Under the pieces are notes generated by a model. That model searched no databases. It had not been told where the DNA came from and saw only the letters and a program-made list of their open reading frames with translations. From the NCBI GenBank assembly GCA_044870185.1, contig JBIOYL010000322.1, forward strand, positions 1 through 5,465: DNA of 5,465 bases, in the 5' to 3' direction. The DNA comes from JBIOYL01 sp044870185. Lineage in GTDB: Bacteria > Actinomycetota > CALGFH01. This document shows, one piece after another, positions 4,717-5,465 of the stretch (positions are counted from its first letter, which is position 1; each line of letters begins with the position of its first letter). The position numbers and the translations under genes are program-made.

Positions 4717-4725
4717 AAGGGGGAG
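4717..4725 (+). promoter_or_regulatory. Ribosome binding site that fixes the aroK start
   Basis: AAGGGGGAG ends 8 nt before the GTG at 4734. An in-frame ATG at 4707 lies upstream of this site and would add nine residues (MPSQGGACC) not expected in shikimate kinases, so GTG 4734 is preferred. Confidence 0.7.
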
Positions 4726-4733
4726 CCTGCTGC

Positions 4734-5279
4734 GTGCGTCCGCTGTCACGACCGACCGTCGTCCTGATCGGCTTCATGGGAGCCGGCAAGTCGGCGGTGG
4801 GCGGCCTGGTGGCACGCGCGCTGGGCCGTGAGTTCGTCGACACCGACACGGTCATCACGCGCACCGCCGGCATGGGCATCACCGAGATCTTCCGCCGCGA
4901 GGGCGAGGTCGGCTTCCGGCGCCGGGAGATGGCCGCCATCGACCGCGCGCTCGCCACACCCGGCCGGGTCCTCGCGGTCGGTGGCGGCGCCGTGCTGTTG
5001 GCCGGCAACCGCACGGCGCTCAAGCAGGCCGGGCTGCTGGTCTACCTGCGGGCCACCCCGGAGACGCTGGCCGCCCGGCTGGCCGATGCCACCGACCGGC
5101 CGCTGCTCGACACCGGCGACCGGGCCGGCCGCATCCGCGACCTGCTGGTCGCCCGCGGGCCCATCTACGAAACCGCCAGCGACCTGGCGATCGACACCGA
5201 CCGGCTGACCCCGGAGCAGACGGCGAGCGAGGTGGTCGCCTGGTACCGGCGGCGGCTGGAGGGCCTCGGCTATGACTGA
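4734..5279 (+). CDS. aroK: Shikimate kinase
   Basis: This 181-residue cytoplasmic enzyme phosphorylates the 3-hydroxyl of shikimate with ATP, step 5 of the pathway. Numbered from the GTG: Walker A loop GFMGAGKS at 13-20, the DTD pair (D36, D38) for Mg2+ and shikimate binding, FRREGEVGFRRRE at 54-66 with the shikimate-contacting arginine, the Walker B-type GGGAV at 84-88, the lid arginine in DRPLL (R123), and the C-terminal ARGPIYETASDLAIDT segment. All key residues expected for an active enzyme are present. The TGA overlaps the start of aroB by 8 nt, with GGAGGG for aroB inside the aroK 3' end (5258-5263), which implies translational coupling. Confidence 0.96.
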   Translation: MRPLSRPTVVLIGFMGAGKSAVGGLVARALGREFVDTDTVITRTAGMGITEIFRREGEVGFRRREMAAIDRALATPGRVLAVGGGAVLLAGNRTALKQAGLLVYLRATPETLAARLADATDRPLLDTGDRAGRIRDLLVARGPIYETASDLAIDTDRLTPEQTASEVVAWYRRRLEGLGYD

Positions 5280-5465
5280 CCGGGTCTCGGCGATCGCTGC
5301 CCGGGTCGGCGGCCGGCCCGCCCTGGCCGGCACCGTCGAGGTGCGGCTGCCCGGCGGCGCCTACCCGGTCCACGTCGGCAGGGGCCTGCTCGACCGGGAG
5401 GAGCTCTACCCGGAGCTGCCCGGTGCCTGCGCGGCCGCGGTGGTGGCCAGCCCGGCTGTGGCCGG
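5272..5465 (+). CDS. aroB: 3-dehydroquinate synthase, N-terminal part (cut by window edge)
   Basis: Only 64 complete codons are visible, and the frame is open to the window end. After a variable 20-residue N-terminus comes VEVRLPGGAYPVHVGRGLLD (22-41), the typical first beta hairpin of AroB, which converts DAHP to 3-dehydroquinate using NAD+ and a divalent metal (step 2 of the shikimate pathway). The catalytic domain lies outside the window, so activity cannot be judged. The ATG at 5272 overlaps the aroK stop and has GGAGGG 8 nt upstream. Order aroC-aroK-aroB is common in actinobacteria and supports the call. Confidence 0.88.
   Translation, partial: MTDRVSAIAARVGGRPALAGTVEVRLPGGAYPVHVGRGLLDREELYPELPGACAAAVVASPAVA

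Noticed and set aside
3122..4831. 569-codon plus-strand frame covering aroC in another frame
   Set aside because: It is an Arg/Gly/Pro-rich shadow of aroC and aroK, both of which carry complete signature motifs in their own frames.

Overview
The base composition (very high G+C), GTG starts, TAnnnT-type -10 boxes close to gene starts and the gene order prepilin peptidase-aroC-aroK-aroB all point to a high-GC actinobacterium (Actinomycetota), probably of a less-studied lineage. This placement is an inference; no marker in the window fixes a genus.

Left half (about 100-2340): a stress or signalling module. A minus-strand gene encodes an ECF41-type sigma factor, with sigma2 and sigma4 followed by a SnoaL-like C-terminal domain. 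Divergently on the plus strand lie a small membrane methyltransferase of the isoprenylcysteine carboxyl methyltransferase/PEMT type, an SRPBCC (polyketide cyclase-like) protein, and a 46-codon DoxX-family remnant with an intact ribosome binding site. The main observation is a 64-bp imperfect palindrome present twice, once between the sigma gene and the methyltransferase gene and once upstream of the SRPBCC gene. The copies match at 52 of 64 positions without gaps. Each arm reads as an ECF41 promoter: a GTCAC-core -35 box, exactly 16 bp, then CGTC. The sigma gene's own promoter is a perfect TGTCACA-N16-CGTC. This suggests a compact autoregulated regulon in which one sigma factor drives itself, the methyltransferase and the SRPBCC/DoxX unit.

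Middle (2343-2634): about 290 bp without a convincing gene. It holds GC-rich inverted repeats, a locally AT-richer patch with an 11-bp-phased direct repeat, and a hairpin/operator-like palindrome next to the pilD -10 box.

Right half (2635-end): a prepilin peptidase gene (A24 family, probably leaderless) followed by aroC (chorismate synthase), aroK (shikimate kinase) and the first 64 codons of aroB (3-dehydroquinate synthase, cut by the window edge). The three aro genes supply steps 2, 5 and 7 of the shikimate pathway. aroK and aroB overlap by 8 nt and are likely translationally coupled. Each of pilD, aroC and aroK has its own TAnnnT hexamer upstream, so internal promoters are likely. The pilD-aroC and aroC-aroK gaps contain C-rich repetitive DNA.
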